A stretch of DNA of 37,033 nucleotides from JBJKPP01 sp046706145 (lineage in GTDB: Bacteria > Bacteroidota > Ignavibacteria > Ignavibacteriales > Ignavibacteriaceae). The translations under genes were made by a program, and so were the position numbers. Below are positions 15,286 through 26,900 of the stretch, piece by piece; position 1 is the stretch's first letter, and each line of letters begins with the position of its first letter. The notes below the pieces were generated by a model that was not told where the DNA came from, did not search any database, and saw nothing but the letters and a program-made list of their open reading frames with translations. Location of the stretch: the NCBI GenBank assembly GCA_046706145.1, contig JBJKPP010000083.1, positions 1 to 37,033 on the forward strand, in the 5' to 3' direction.

Positions 15286-16494
15286 TTATTCTATAATTTT
15301 TGTTACTACACCGGCACCGACAGTTCTACCCCCTTCTCGGATAGCAAAGCGCAAACCTTCTTCCATGGCTATTTCTGTTATAAGTTCAACAGACAGCTTT
15401 ACCCTATCACCAGGCATAACCATTTCAGTTCCTTCAGGTAGATGCGCAACTCCAGTAACATCAGTTGTTCTAAAATAAAATTGAGGTCTATATCCGTTGA
15501 AAAATGGAGTATGGCGTCCACCTTCATCTTTAGACAAAATATAAACTTCACCCTCAAATTTCTTATGAGGTGTTATTGTTCCTGGTTTAGCCAGGACCAT
15601 TCCTCTTTCAATCTCGGTTTTGTCAACACCTCTAAGAAGTATTCCGGCATTGTCACCAGCCATAGCAGAATCCAATTCCTTCCTAAACATTTCAATACCT
15701 GTAGCAACAGTTTTCTTATGAACACCCAGACCAATTAATTCAAGTTCTTCATTCAACTTAATTTGTCCTCTTTCAACTCTTCCAGTAGCAACCGTTCCAC
15801 GACCAGTAATTGAAAACACATCTTCAACCGGCATTATGAAAGGTTTTTCGATATCTCTTTCAGGAAGCGGTACATATTCATCAACGGCCTTCAAAAGGTC
15901 CCAAATGCACTGTAATCTAGGATCATCAGCTTTAGTAGCATCGTCGGTTGCGGCTTCCAATGCCTTCAATGCTGATCCTTTGACGATTGGAATTTCATCA
16001 CCAGGGAACTCATATTGATTTAACAAATCTCTCAATTCCACTTCAACAAGTTCAATAAGTTCGGGATCATCAACCATATCTATTTTATTAACAAACACAA
16101 CTATTTTAGGAACCCCGACTTGTCTGGCAAGGAGAATGTGTTCTCTTGTTTGCGGCATAGGACCATCGGTTGCAGCGACAACAAGAATAGCACCGTCCAT
16201 TTGAGCAGCACCGGTTATCATATTTTTAACATAGTCAGCATGGCCAGGGCAATCAACATGTGCATAATGTCTGGTCTCGGTTGAGTATTCAACATGTGCG
16301 GTAGCAATTGTAATACCTCTTTCCCTTTCTTCAGGGGCATTATCAATACTGTCGAAACTTCTTTTTTCAGACAAACCTTTTTTTGCAAGTGCAATTGTAA
16401 TAGCTGCAGTCAAAGTTGTTTTACCATGATCCACGTGTCCAATAGTACCAATGTTAACGTGTGGCTTACTCCTATCAAATTTTTCTTTTGCCAT
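15286..16494 (-). CDS. tuf: Elongation factor Tu
   Basis: EF-Tu delivers aminoacyl-tRNA to the ribosome as a GTP complex. The P-loop GHVDHGKTT is at residues 19-27, followed by DCPGHADY, NKID and the SAL motif. Domains II and III follow, ending AGVVTKIIE. It has 402 residues, slightly above the 393-396 of many EF-Tus, owing to a short insertion in the G domain (around ALEAATDDATKADDP). It is the last gene of the str operon and the only tuf seen in this window. Confidence 0.98.
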   Translation of the reverse strand: MAKEKFDRSKPHVNIGTIGHVDHGKTTLTAAITIALAKKGLSEKRSFDSIDNAPEERERGITIATAHVEYSTETRHYAHVDCPGHADYVKNMITGAAQMDGAILVVAATDGPMPQTREHILLARQVGVPKIVVFVNKIDMVDDPELIELVEVELRDLLNQYEFPGDEIPIVKGSALKALEAATDDATKADDPRLQCIWDLLKAVDEYVPLPERDIEKPFIMPVEDVFSITGRGTVATGRVERGQIKLNEELELIGLGVHKKTVATGIEMFRKELDSAMAGDNAGILLRGVDKTEIERGMVLAKPGTITPHKKFEGEVYILSKDEGGRHTPFFNGYRPQFYFRTTDVTGVAHLPEGTEMVMPGDRVKLSVELITEIAMEEGLRFAIREGGRTVGAGVVTKIIE

Positions 16495-16524
16495 CTAATT
16501 CTCCTTTATAATTTCTATTTAGTT

Positions 16525-18624
16525 TTATGCGTTAGTTAAAGTTTTTTTACCCAGTGATTTTTCAGAAATCTCTTCTGCAATTGATTTAGGAACTTCAGCA
16601 TAATGCGAAAATTGCATTGTATAGATTGCCCGCCCCTGAGTCATCGACCGTAATGTGGTTGCATATCCAAACATTTCTGCCAATGGAACTTGCGCTTTGA
16701 TAACTTGAGCATCTTTTCTTGCATTAAATCCTTCAATCTTCCCCCTTCTGGAATTAAGATCACCCATTACGTCGCCTAAATATTCTTCAGGAGTAACAAC
16801 TTCAACTTCCATAATTGGTTCAAGTAAAACAGGGCTAGCTTTTTTCGAACCTTCCTTAAAAGCAATTGAACCAGCCACTTTAAATGACAACTCATCCGAG
16901 TCTACATCGTGGTAAGAACCATCATATAACTTTGCTTTAATATCTACCACTGGGTATCCCGCCACAATTCCATTTTTCATAGCATCCTGGATACCGACAG
17001 AAACTGCAGGAATATATTCTCTTGGTATTGTTCCACCTACTATTGCGTTTGTAAATTCATAGCCTTTCCCAGGTTCATTAGGACTCAACTCCAACCAAAC
17101 GTGACCGTACTTTCCACGCCCGCCTGATTGTTTAATAAACCTACCTTCCGCTTTTACGCTTTCAGTGATTGTCTCTCTATAAGCAACTTGCGGTTTTCCT
17201 ATGTTAGCCTCAACCTTAAATTCTCTTTTCATTCTATCAATAAGTATCTCCAGATGAAGCTCGCCCATTCCGCTAATTAATGTCTGACCAGTCTCTTCAT
17301 CAACACTAACTCTGAATGTAGGATCCTCATCAGATAATTTAACTAAAGAATCAGATAATTTGTCTTGATCAGCTTTAGTTTTCGGCTCTATTGCAATTTG
17401 TATTACAGGTTCAGGGAAAGTGATTTTTTCAAGTAATACAGGTTCACCTTCGAAGCAAAGAGTATCACCAGTTTTAGTATATTTCAATCCGACAGCCGCA
17501 GCAATATCACCCGCCCTAACTTCATCGACATCTTCTCTGTGATTAGCATGCATTTGCAGCAATCGGCTTATTCTTTCTTTTTTCTCACTATTAGAATTAT
17601 AAACATATGAGCCTGACTTCAAAGTGCCAGAATAAACTCTAAAGAAAGTTAGCTTGCCAACATAAGGGTCTGTCATGATTTTGAATGCCAGAGCTGTGAA
17701 TTTTTCATTAACGTCTATCTTCCTTTTGACAGTATCATTCATTCCAATGTGATGCGCATCTATTTCAGCAAAATCAATCGGAGCAGGCAAGAAATCAACA
17801 ATGGAATCCAATAGTTTCTGAACTCCTTTATTCTTAAAAGCAGATCCGCATATTACAGGAACTATTTTCAACTCTATAGTAGCCCTTCTTAATACTCTAA
17901 TTATTTCATCAGAAGTAATTTCCTTACCTTCCAAATATTTTTCCAAGAGTGTGTCATCAACATCTGAAACAGCTTCCAACATTTCTGTTCTAAACTTGTT
18001 TGCTTTTTCCAACAAATCATGTGGAATTTCAATTTCATCGTAGGTAGCACCAAATGATTCCTCGTGATACATTCTCGCTTTAAAAGTTATGAGATCTATA
18101 ACTCCGGAGAACATATCCCCTTCTCCTATAGGAAGAGTTATAGGAATTGCATTTGCACCTAATCTATCCTTCATCATCTGAACTGCATTATAGAAATCAG
18201 CACCAGTCCTATCCATTTTATTAACAAAAGCTATACGAGGAACTTTATATTTATCCGCCTGTCTCCATACAGTTTCCGACTGCGGTTCAACTCCTCCAAC
18301 TGCACAGAACAACGCAACCGCACCATCAAGAACTCTTAATGATCTTTCTACTTCAACTGTAAAATCCACGTGGCCAGGTGTATCAATTATATTAATTTGA
18401 TGATCGTTCCAAAAACAAGTAGTTGCAGCACTTGTAATTGTAATACCTCTTTCTTTTTCCTGCTCCATCCAATCCATTGTAGCAGCGCCTTCATGGACCT
18501 CTCCCATACGATGCAATCTACCCGTATAAAATAATATTCTCTCTGTGGTAGTCGTTTTGCCAGCATCAATATGGGCCATGATACCAATATTTCTAACTTT
18601 TTCTACCGGAACTCTTTTAGCCAT
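16525..18624 (-). CDS. fusA: Elongation factor G
   Basis: EF-G is the translocase GTPase. The 699-residue protein has AHIDAGKTT at residues 17-25, then DTPGHVDF and NKMDRTGAD, followed by domains II-V with SGGRGKYGHVWLELSP in domain IV and MSQG-type MTQGRAIYTMQFSHYAEVP near the end. The EQEKERGITITSA switch I stretch is complete. It is 37 bases after rpsG and starts at ATG. There is no feature of a specialised paralogue, so it should be the housekeeping copy. Confidence 0.98.
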   Translation of the reverse strand: MAKRVPVEKVRNIGIMAHIDAGKTTTTERILFYTGRLHRMGEVHEGAATMDWMEQEKERGITITSAATTCFWNDHQINIIDTPGHVDFTVEVERSLRVLDGAVALFCAVGGVEPQSETVWRQADKYKVPRIAFVNKMDRTGADFYNAVQMMKDRLGANAIPITLPIGEGDMFSGVIDLITFKARMYHEESFGATYDEIEIPHDLLEKANKFRTEMLEAVSDVDDTLLEKYLEGKEITSDEIIRVLRRATIELKIVPVICGSAFKNKGVQKLLDSIVDFLPAPIDFAEIDAHHIGMNDTVKRKIDVNEKFTALAFKIMTDPYVGKLTFFRVYSGTLKSGSYVYNSNSEKKERISRLLQMHANHREDVDEVRAGDIAAAVGLKYTKTGDTLCFEGEPVLLEKITFPEPVIQIAIEPKTKADQDKLSDSLVKLSDEDPTFRVSVDEETGQTLISGMGELHLEILIDRMKREFKVEANIGKPQVAYRETITESVKAEGRFIKQSGGRGKYGHVWLELSPNEPGKGYEFTNAIVGGTIPREYIPAVSVGIQDAMKNGIVAGYPVVDIKAKLYDGSYHDVDSDELSFKVAGSIAFKEGSKKASPVLLEPIMEVEVVTPEEYLGDVMGDLNSRRGKIEGFNARKDAQVIKAQVPLAEMFGYATTLRSMTQGRAIYTMQFSHYAEVPKSIAEEISEKSLGKKTLTNA

Positions 18625-18661
18625 CTATTTTCAATCCTGTTATTATATTATTAACTAAATA

Positions 18662-19129
18662 TTACCATTTAAAATGTGCGAAAGCTTTATTAGCTTCAGC
18701 CATCTTGTGAGTATCCTCTTTCTTTTTAACAGAGGAACCTTCTCCGTTAGATGCTGATATTAATTCTGCCGCTAATTTTGTGGCCATAGATTTTTCATTT
18801 CTCTCAGATGCATATCTTTTTATCCATCTCATTGCAAGAGCAGTTCTTCTTTCAGGTCTAACTTCAGTCGGTACTTGATAAGTTGCTCCGCCCACTCTTC
18901 TGCTTCTCACTTCTATAATAGGCTGAACGTTACTGATAGCTTTCTTAAAAATTTCCATGCCTGGTTTCTTTGTCCTATCCTCGATAATATTGATAGCATC
19001 ATAAACAATTTCCCTTGCAACTGATTTCTTACCGTCAAGCATAATACAATTTATAAACTTAGCTACTAACACATCGCCAAATTTAGGATCTGGATCAATA
19101 AATTTTAATTCTGCTCTTTTCTTTCTCAT
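18662..19129 (-). CDS. rpsG: Small subunit ribosomal protein S7
   Basis: S7 nucleates assembly of the 30S head and contacts the E-site tRNA. In E. coli it represses the str operon. The 155-residue sequence has DPKFGDVLVAKFINCIMLDG, RSRRVGGATYQVPTEVRPER and a C-terminal HKMAEANKAFAHFKW. Length is normal. It starts at ATG two bases after the rpsL stop, suggesting coupled translation. Confidence 0.97.
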   Translation of the reverse strand: MRKKRAELKFIDPDPKFGDVLVAKFINCIMLDGKKSVAREIVYDAINIIEDRTKKPGMEIFKKAISNVQPIIEVRSRRVGGATYQVPTEVRPERRTALAMRWIKRYASERNEKSMATKLAAELISASNGEGSSVKKKEDTHKMAEANKAFAHFKW

Positions 19130-19131
19130 AG

Positions 19132-19509
19132 TTATTTAGCTTTCGGTTTCTTTGCTCCGTATTTAGACCTACCTTGTTTTCTGTCTTCAACACCACTTGT
19201 ATCCAAGGTTCCTCTTATTATATGGTATCGAACTCCAGGCAAATCTTTTACTCTACCGCCTCTTATCAATACTATTGAATGTTCCTGCAAATTATGACCT
19301 TCACCAGGTATGTAGGCAGTAACTTCCATATTGTTAGTTAACCTTACTCTCGCAACCTTTCTTAGTGCTGAGTTAGGTTTCTTAGGAGTTGTAGTGTAAA
19401 CTCTTGTACACACCCCTCTCTTTTGAGGGCTGGCTTCAAGAGCGGGAGCTTTTTTCTTATCCAAAACCCTTCTTCTGCCATTTCTAACAAGTTGGTTAAT
19501 TGTGGGCAA
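19132..19509 (-). CDS. rpsL: Small subunit ribosomal protein S12
   Basis: S12 lies at the decoding centre. The 125-residue protein begins with the invariant PTINQLVRNGRRR and has TTTPKKPNSALRKVARVRL and GGRVKDLPGVRYH. The residues where streptomycin resistance mutations arise in other bacteria look wild type (KPNS and KDLPG). The start is TTG, fixed by the family N-terminus, with AGGAG five bases upstream. It is the first gene of the str operon, directly after a strong promoter. Confidence 0.97.
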   Translation of the reverse strand: MPTINQLVRNGRRRVLDKKKAPALEASPQKRGVCTRVYTTTPKKPNSALRKVARVRLTNNMEVTAYIPGEGHNLQEHSIVLIRGGRVKDLPGVRYHIIRGTLDTSGVEDRKQGRSKYGAKKPKAK

Positions 19510-19553
19510 AATTTCTCCTAAGAATAATTTATTTAAAAAAATTTCAGACTTTA

Positions 19554-19582
19554 AATATATAATTTACCTGAAATTTTGTCAA
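19554..19582 (-). promoter_or_regulatory. Sigma70-type promoter of the str operon
   Basis: On the minus strand a perfect TTGACA (19577-19582) is followed after exactly 17 bases by TATATT (19554-19559). Transcription should begin near 19547 and give a leader of about 38 bases before rpsL. It lies between the rpoC terminator and rpsL, where an independent promoter for the str genes is expected. It is the best promoter match found in the window. Confidence 0.85.
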
Positions 19583-19608
19583 GAATTCATAACTTTTAAC
19601 ACGGCACA

Positions 19609-19645
19609 CAAAAAACCCGGCTCACTGTTCAAAATGAACCGGATT
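19609..19645 (-). terminator. Intrinsic terminator after rpoC
   Basis: The minus strand reads an 11-bp stem with two G-U pairs (AATCCGGTTCA / TGAGCCGGGTT) and a 10-base loop, followed by a T-run. It is about 20 bases past the rpoC stop and just ahead of the str promoter, so it separates the rif and str transcription units. Confidence 0.88.
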
Positions 19646-19664
19646 ATAAATCAATTTCGAGATA

Positions 19665-22600
19665 TTAGCCAACCTCTTGAACTTTTTCTTCGGAAGTCTC
19701 AGCAGGTTCCAGCTTAGGTTCTTCAGTTTTCAACATAATCTCTCTATATTTCTTTAAACCTGTTCCAGCCGGTATCAGATGTCCCATAACAACATTTTCT
19801 TTCAATCCAACCAGGTAGTCCACTTTAGCTTCGGTAGCAGCGTTCGTTAGAACCTTAGTTGTTTCCTGGAACGAAGCAGCAGAGATAAAACTCTCTGTAG
19901 TTAGAGCAGCTTGCGTTATACCAAGAAGAACATGTTCAAAAGTTGCCGGGTAAGCATCCCTTCCAATAATTAACTTCTTACTCTTCCTCTTTAGGTCAGC
20001 ATTAACTTCCCTAAATTTACTCTTCTGAATTAACTGTTCATCCTTATATCTCGAATCGCCTTTATCTTCTATGAATGTCATAGACATTATTCTCTCGTTT
20101 TCCTGAATGAAATCAATTCTATCAACCATATCTTCTTCTAAGAACTTCGTGTCTCCAGGTGAAACAATCTTAACTTTCTGCAGCATCTGACGAACAATTA
20201 CTTCAATATGTTTGTCATTAATCTTTACACCCTGCAATCTATAAACATCTTGAATTTCATTAACAAGATATTCCTGAACTGCACTAGTTCCTTTTATCTT
20301 CAATATATCATGAGGATTTATTGGTCCATCAGTTATTTTTTCTCCTGCAGGAATTTCATCGCTTTCCTGAACAAGAATGTGCTTTCCTAAAGGAACATTA
20401 TATTTCTTTTCGTCAGAACCATCTGGAGCAGTAACAAAAATCTCTCTTGAGCCTTTTTTTCTTGCACCAAATCTCACGTTTCCTTCAATCTCCGAAACAA
20501 TAGCAGGTTCTTGCGGGCTACGTGCTTCAAATAATTCAGTTACACGCGGCAAACCACCAGTGATGTCCCTGCTCTTTGTTGCCTGTTTAGATATTTTGGC
20601 CAAAATAGTTCCGGCAGGTACAGTTTCCCCTTCTTCAACAGAAAGATATGCCCTGGTAGGAATATTAAACGATTTCTTGGTACCGTCCTCGGCTTCTATT
20701 GCTATACTAGGTGTTAGAGTCTTATCCTTAGACTCAGTCACAACCTTCTGAACGTGTCCAGTTTGTTCATCTGTTACCTGCTGCAATGTAGAACCGTCCA
20801 CCAAATCAACAAACCTAACTCTTCCGGCCAAATCCGATATAATTAATGCATTGTATGGATCATGATTGTAAAGAGGCGAACGTTTTTTCACTTTTTGTCC
20901 ATCAGCTACCACTAATTCTGCGCCATAAGGCACATCGTATTTTTTAAGTTGTCTATTATTATCATCATAAATGCCGATAACACCTCTTCTACCAGTAACA
21001 ACTTTTATTTTGCCAAGAATAAAATCAGTCTTTTCTACAAATCTTATTCTTTCGAATTTAACGATTCCTTCCGTTGCAGCTTCAACTTGAGATTGACTTG
21101 CAATTCTAGATGCAGTACCACCCAAGTGGAAGGTTCTCAAAGTAAGCTGAGTTCCTGGTTCACCAATAGACTGCGCAGCGACAATTCCCACGGCTTCTCC
21201 AATCTCAACCAACTTACCATTGGTCAGGTTTCTTCCATAACATTTAGCGCAGACACCACGTTTGGCTTCGCACGTCAACACGGTTCTAATATAAACTGAT
21301 TCAATACTTGCATCTTCAATTTTCTCAGCAATTTCTTCGGTTATCATTTCACCAGCAGGTACAATAAGCTCATCCGTCTTAGGGTCATAAATATCTTCCT
21401 GGGTTACACGTCCCACAACTCTTTCTCCAAGGGGTTCTCTTTCTTCCTCTATATCCTTTAACGCAGTTACCTCGATACCTAAAATTGTTCCACAATCTTC
21501 TTCCGTTATTATAACGTCCTGGGCTACATCAACCAGCCTTCTTGTAAGATAACCTGCATCAGCGGTTTTCAGAGCCGTATCAGCTAGTCCTTTTCTTGCA
21601 CCGTGAGTAGAAATGAAGTACTCCAGTACTGAAAGCCCTTCTTTAAAGTTTGCAACAATCGGATTCTCAATGATTTCACCAGCTTGTCCGGAAAGAGTTT
21701 TTTGCGGTTTCATCATCAATCCACGCATTCCAGCCAACTGCTTGACTTGGTCCTGCGAACCTCTAGCCCCAGAGTCAACCATCATATGCAGCGAATTAAA
21801 TCCTCCATTATCCACCCTAAGTTTTTCCATTAAAGCTCTTGCTACATCGTTGGTCGTATGCGTCCAAACGTCTATAATCTTGTTGTACCTTTCAGCATCC
21901 GTAATAACACCCATTTCATGCTCATTTAAGATACCCTCAACTTTCTTATTGGCCTTACCAATCAAATCATCTTTTTCTTCAGGAATTATCATATCCGTAA
22001 AGCTAATGGATAAACCGCCTCCGGTTGAATACCTAAAGCCTAGGTCTTTGAGATCATCCAAAAATTTAGCTGTTACTTTGTTCCCAAGCTTCATAAACAT
22101 CTGACCAATGAAACTGCCAAAGGTTTTCTTAATTAAGAGTTGGTTAAAATATCCCATCTCTTTTGGAACAATCCGGTTAAATATTACTCTGCCCGTAGTA
22201 GTTTCAATAAAATTACCATCAATCTTTACTTTTATTTTTGCATGCAACCCTACTGCTTTAGAGTTATATGCAATTAGTACTTCCTGAGGAGAACTGAAAA
22301 CCATTCCTTCTCCTTTATCGCCTTCTCTGAGCTTGGTCAAATAGTAACATCCCAAAACAATATCCTGTGTTGGGACAACGATAGGGCTTCCATTTTGAGG
22401 AGATAGAATATTATGACTGCTCAACATTAATAACCCTGCCTCAAGCTGTGCCTCATGTGAAAGAGGTACGTGCACAGCCATTTGGTCACCATCAAAGTCA
22501 GCATTAAAAGCTGTGCAAACCATCGGATGCAATTGAATTGCCCGGCCATCAATTAGTTGAGGTTGAAATGCCTGAATACCGAGTCTGTGTAATGTAGGAG

Positions 22601-23909
22601 CACGGTTGAGCAAAATAGGATGTCCTTCTATAATTTTAGCTAAAATATCCCAAATTATAGGATCTTTTCTATCAACAACTTTTCTTGCGCTCTTAACAGT
22701 TTTATTATAACCTCTTTCAATTAACTTTCTAATTATAAAAGGTTTGAACAATTCAACAGCCATATCCTTGGGTAAACCACATTGATGAAGTTTTAACTCA
22801 GGTCCCACTACAATAACAGACCTACCTGAGTAATCCACTCTTTTACCAAGAAGGTTTTGACGAAAACGACCCTGCTTTCCTTTAAGCATATCGCTCAGGG
22901 ATTTCAGAGGTCTATTACTATCACTTCTTACTGCGCTGCCTCTCCTTGAATTATCAAAGAGTGCATCTACGGATTCCTGAAGCATTCTTTTTTCATTTCT
23001 TAAAATTACTTCCGGAGCTTTAATATCAATTAATCTTTTTAGACGATTATTTCTGATTATTACCCTTCTATAAAGATCGTTGAGATCACTTGTTGCAAAT
23101 CGGCCGCCTTCAAGGGGAACTAGAGGTCTTAATTCCGGAGGAATAACAGGGATATAATTTAACACCATCCATTCTGGTTTATTAGCAACTTTATCCTCAC
23201 TTTCCTTAAAGGACTCAATAACTCTCAATCTTTTAAGTAGTTCTGCTTTTTTCTGTTGAGAGGTTTCGTCTTTCAATTGATCTCTTAACTCTTTTGACAG
23301 CACTTCTATATTAGTATTCTTTAACAAAGTTTTTACCGCATCGCCGCCAATTTTTGCAACAAACTTCTTTGGATCGGCATCATCTATTTTTTGATTTTCT
23401 TCAGGTAGCGAATTCATAACTTCAAAGTATTGATCCTCCGATATCAAATCTAACCTACTTAATCCTGTTGGTCCAGGATTAATAACCACATAAGATTCAT
23501 AATAAATAACCTTCTCTAGCTCTTTCAGACTAAGTCCCAAAATATTTCCAATCTTGGAAGGCTGCGCTCTAAAGAACCAGATGTGTACAACCGGAACCGC
23601 CAAGGCAATATGCCCCATTCTTTCACGACGAACTGCCTTTTGGGTAACTTCAACTCCGCACCTATCGCAAATAATTCCTTTATATCTTATTCTTTTGTAC
23701 TTACCACAAAAACATTCCCAGTCTCTAGTTGGTCCAAATATTTTCTCGCAGAACAAACCATCTTTCTCAGGTCTAAAAGACCTATAATTAATGGTTTCAG
23801 GTTTCGTAACTTCACCATGTGATCTCGACAAAATATCATCAGGGCTAGCAAGACCAACAGTAATACTGTTAATGTCAACCATTGCGTTTTCTTGAATTCT
23901 ATAAGGCAT
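19665..23909 (-). CDS. rpoC: RNA polymerase beta' subunit
   Basis: Beta' carries the catalytic magnesium site. The 1414-residue protein has an N-terminal zinc ribbon (CFCGKYKRIRYKGIICDRCG), the NRAPTLHRLGIQAFQP region and the catalytic NADFDGDQMAVHVPLS, all intact. The trigger-loop region follows further on. A second zinc site lies in TCEAKRGVCAKCYGRN. It starts at ATG (MPYRIQENAM), 42 bases after rpoB. Length is near that of E. coli beta'. The final 40 residues are charged and less conserved. Confidence 0.98.
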   Translation of the reverse strand: MPYRIQENAMVDINSITVGLASPDDILSRSHGEVTKPETINYRSFRPEKDGLFCEKIFGPTRDWECFCGKYKRIRYKGIICDRCGVEVTQKAVRRERMGHIALAVPVVHIWFFRAQPSKIGNILGLSLKELEKVIYYESYVVINPGPTGLSRLDLISEDQYFEVMNSLPEENQKIDDADPKKFVAKIGGDAVKTLLKNTNIEVLSKELRDQLKDETSQQKKAELLKRLRVIESFKESEDKVANKPEWMVLNYIPVIPPELRPLVPLEGGRFATSDLNDLYRRVIIRNNRLKRLIDIKAPEVILRNEKRMLQESVDALFDNSRRGSAVRSDSNRPLKSLSDMLKGKQGRFRQNLLGKRVDYSGRSVIVVGPELKLHQCGLPKDMAVELFKPFIIRKLIERGYNKTVKSARKVVDRKDPIIWDILAKIIEGHPILLNRAPTLHRLGIQAFQPQLIDGRAIQLHPMVCTAFNADFDGDQMAVHVPLSHEAQLEAGLLMLSSHNILSPQNGSPIVVPTQDIVLGCYYLTKLREGDKGEGMVFSSPQEVLIAYNSKAVGLHAKIKVKIDGNFIETTTGRVIFNRIVPKEMGYFNQLLIKKTFGSFIGQMFMKLGNKVTAKFLDDLKDLGFRYSTGGGLSISFTDMIIPEEKDDLIGKANKKVEGILNEHEMGVITDAERYNKIIDVWTHTTNDVARALMEKLRVDNGGFNSLHMMVDSGARGSQDQVKQLAGMRGLMMKPQKTLSGQAGEIIENPIVANFKEGLSVLEYFISTHGARKGLADTALKTADAGYLTRRLVDVAQDVIITEEDCGTILGIEVTALKDIEEEREPLGERVVGRVTQEDIYDPKTDELIVPAGEMITEEIAEKIEDASIESVYIRTVLTCEAKRGVCAKCYGRNLTNGKLVEIGEAVGIVAAQSIGEPGTQLTLRTFHLGGTASRIASQSQVEAATEGIVKFERIRFVEKTDFILGKIKVVTGRRGVIGIYDDNNRQLKKYDVPYGAELVVADGQKVKKRSPLYNHDPYNALIISDLAGRVRFVDLVDGSTLQQVTDEQTGHVQKVVTESKDKTLTPSIAIEAEDGTKKSFNIPTRAYLSVEEGETVPAGTILAKISKQATKSRDITGGLPRVTELFEARSPQEPAIVSEIEGNVRFGARKKGSREIFVTAPDGSDEKKYNVPLGKHILVQESDEIPAGEKITDGPINPHDILKIKGTSAVQEYLVNEIQDVYRLQGVKINDKHIEVIVRQMLQKVKIVSPGDTKFLEEDMVDRIDFIQENERIMSMTFIEDKGDSRYKDEQLIQKSKFREVNADLKRKSKKLIIGRDAYPATFEHVLLGITQAALTTESFISAASFQETTKVLTNAATEAKVDYLVGLKENVVMGHLIPAGTGLKKYREIMLKTEEPKLEPAETSEEKVQEVG

Positions 23910-23951
23910 TTTTAATCTCCTAATTTCTAATTTTTTTTCGTATTCAACTTG

Positions 23952-26900
23952 TTAATTAATTTTAATATCAAGGCCTAATCCTTGTAATTCTTTTATTAAC
24001 ACATTGAACGATTCCGGAATATTTGGTTCCGGCAAATTATCGCCTTTAACTAAAGCTTCATAAACCTTTGCTCGTCCAGCAACATCATCACTTTTTACAG
24101 TGAGTATTTCCTGTAAAATATGAGAAGCGCCATAACCTTCAAGCGCCCAAACTTCCATTTCACCAAATCTCTGACCTCCGAACTGTGCTTTTCCACCAAG
24201 CGGCTGCTGAGTAATTAATGAATATGGACCAATAGACCTTGCGTGAATCTTATCATCAACAAGGTGACTAAGTTTGAGCATGTAGATATATCCGCATGTA
24301 ACTTTTTGATGGAATTTCTCACCGGTTCTACCATCGTAAAGATCAGTTTTACTGCCGGCTTCTATTCCTGCTTTCTCAATCCATTCTTCAACATCTTGTA
24401 ACTTTGCACCATCGAATATAGGCGTTGCGAACTTTAGCCCAAGTTTTTTACCTGCCCAGCCTAAAGCAGTTTCATACAACTGCCCAAGATTCATACGCGA
24501 AGGTACACCAAGTGGATTAAGTATAATATCTACAGGGGTTCCATCTTCCAAATATGGCATGTCTTCAGCAGGGACTATCTTGGCAACAACACCTTTGTTT
24601 CCATGTCTGCCTGCCATTTTGTCGCCTACAGAAACTTTACGTTTCTTAGCCACGTAAACTTTTGCCAGTTGAACAATTCCTGGCGGCAACTCGTCTCCGC
24701 TGGTAATTTTTATTCTTTCCTTTTTATAATCTTCTTCATAACCGGAAAGAACATCAAAATAATTTCTATAAAGAGTATTTATATGATTGTTTATTCTTTT
24801 TGTTTCAAACCAGTCAAGTGTATAATCGAGTTTTGTGACATCATCCATTGAAGAGTAAGTAGAATCCTTAATTGCGGTTCCGCTTCTCAAAACGACACTG
24901 CCATCCAAATCCCTTATTCCTGTTGTAGTTTCACCAAGACTCAGCCTGGTTAATTTTTCGACTAATTTTTCATAGTGTTCCTTTAATTGTCTTTGATGTT
25001 CTTGTTCAAGATCATCAAGCATTTTCTTTTCAATTTTTTTAGCTTCAGCATCCCTTCTCTTTCTGCTAAAAAGTCTAGTCTTTATCACAGTTCCCTTTAA
25101 TCCCGGAGGAGCTTTCAGAGAAGCATCTTTAACATCGCCAGCTTTATCTCCAAATATTGCCCTCAACAATTTTTCTTCAGGCGTAGGGTCTGTTTCTCCT
25201 TTCGGAGTTATTTTTCCAATTAGAATGTCACCTTCTTTAACCTCAGCCCCTTCACGGATAATTCCATTTTCATCAAGATTTTTAACAGCTTCTTCGCTTA
25301 CATTCGGAATTTCTCGTGTAAGTTCTTCCTCGCCTCTTTTTGTTTCTCTAACTTGGAGTTCGAATTCTTCAATATGAACCGAGGTGTAGGTATCATTCTT
25401 AACTAATTTTTCGCTGAGGATAATTGCGTCTTCAAAATTATAACCTCTCCATGGCATAAAGGCAACAAGAACATTTCTACCTAAAGCTAATTCTCCTCCA
25501 TCGGTAGATGAACTATCAGCCAACACATCACCTTTCGATATCTTCTGCCCTTCAGAAACTACCGGTCTTTGATTTACACAAGTTTCCTGATTTGTACCAT
25601 GGAATTTTGTCAAATTATATGTAACCCTTTTTACGTCATCAAAGTTTGTAAGTGCTTCCACACTATTTGGGTTAACGTCGTATTTTAAGACTATATGGTT
25701 TGCATCAACACTTTCTACAACACCATCTCCTTCAGCTGTTATTACTGCCCTGGAATCTGTTGCGACTTTCTTCTCCATACCCGTCCCGACAATTGGAGCT
25801 TCAGGTACCAGTAAAGGAACCGCTTGACGCTGCATGTTTGAACCCATGAGAGCTCTGTTAGCATCGTCATGTTCAAGAAAAGGAATTAATGCTGCTGCTG
25901 CACTAACTATCTGTGCCGGAGCAACATCCATATATTGAATATTTTCCGGTGTAGTGATTGGAAACTCGCCTTTAAATCTGCATTTCACTCGTTCATTGAC
26001 AAATTTTGACTGTTCATCAATTAAAGCATTTGCTTGTGCAATTGTAAATAAGTCCTCTTGTTCAGCAGTTAGATACTCAACTTCATTTTGCACTTTACCT
26101 TTTACAACTTTTCTATAAGGTGTTTCCAAAAATCCATAACGATTTACTCTAGCGTATATTGTTAAGGAAGAAATCAACCCTATGTTAGGTCCTTCAGGAG
26201 TTTCTATAGGGCATAACCTCCCGTAGTGAGTATAATGGACGTCACGCACCTCAAATCCAGCACGTTCTCTTGTTAATCCGCCAGGGCCAAGCGCCGACAT
26301 TCTTCTCTTGTGAGTTAACTCCGCTAGTGGATTTGTTTGATCCATAAACTGAGAAAGCTGGTTTGTTCCGAAGAATGCGTTTATAACACTGCTTATAGTT
26401 CTTGCATTCACTAAATCTTGCGGTGTGAAATTTTCGGTATCGCGCATGTTCATTCTTTCTTTTATTGTTCTTGCCATCCTTGCCATACCTACATTAAACT
26501 GCTGCATTAATTGCTCGCCAACTGTTCTCACTCTTCTATTTCCCAGATGATCTATATCATCTACTGCAATATTACCAACACGTAATCTTATAAGATGTTT
26601 CATTATAGAAACAATATCTTCGATTGTAAGAATTGTGGTCGTTTCAGGAATATCCAGCTTTAATTTATCATTCATTCTATGACGACCAACTTCGCCAAGA
26701 TCATATCTTTTATCATTAAAAAATAATTTATCAATTAGCGCCTGAGCAGTTTCAACGTCAGGGGCTTCACCCGAACGCAATTGACGATATATTGCAAACA
26801 AAGCTTCTTCTTTAGTATGAGCACTATCTTTTCTTAAAGTATTCACTACGAAGTCTGTATCAGCCACAGTCTCAGTACTTATTAATTTCAGTTTCTTTAT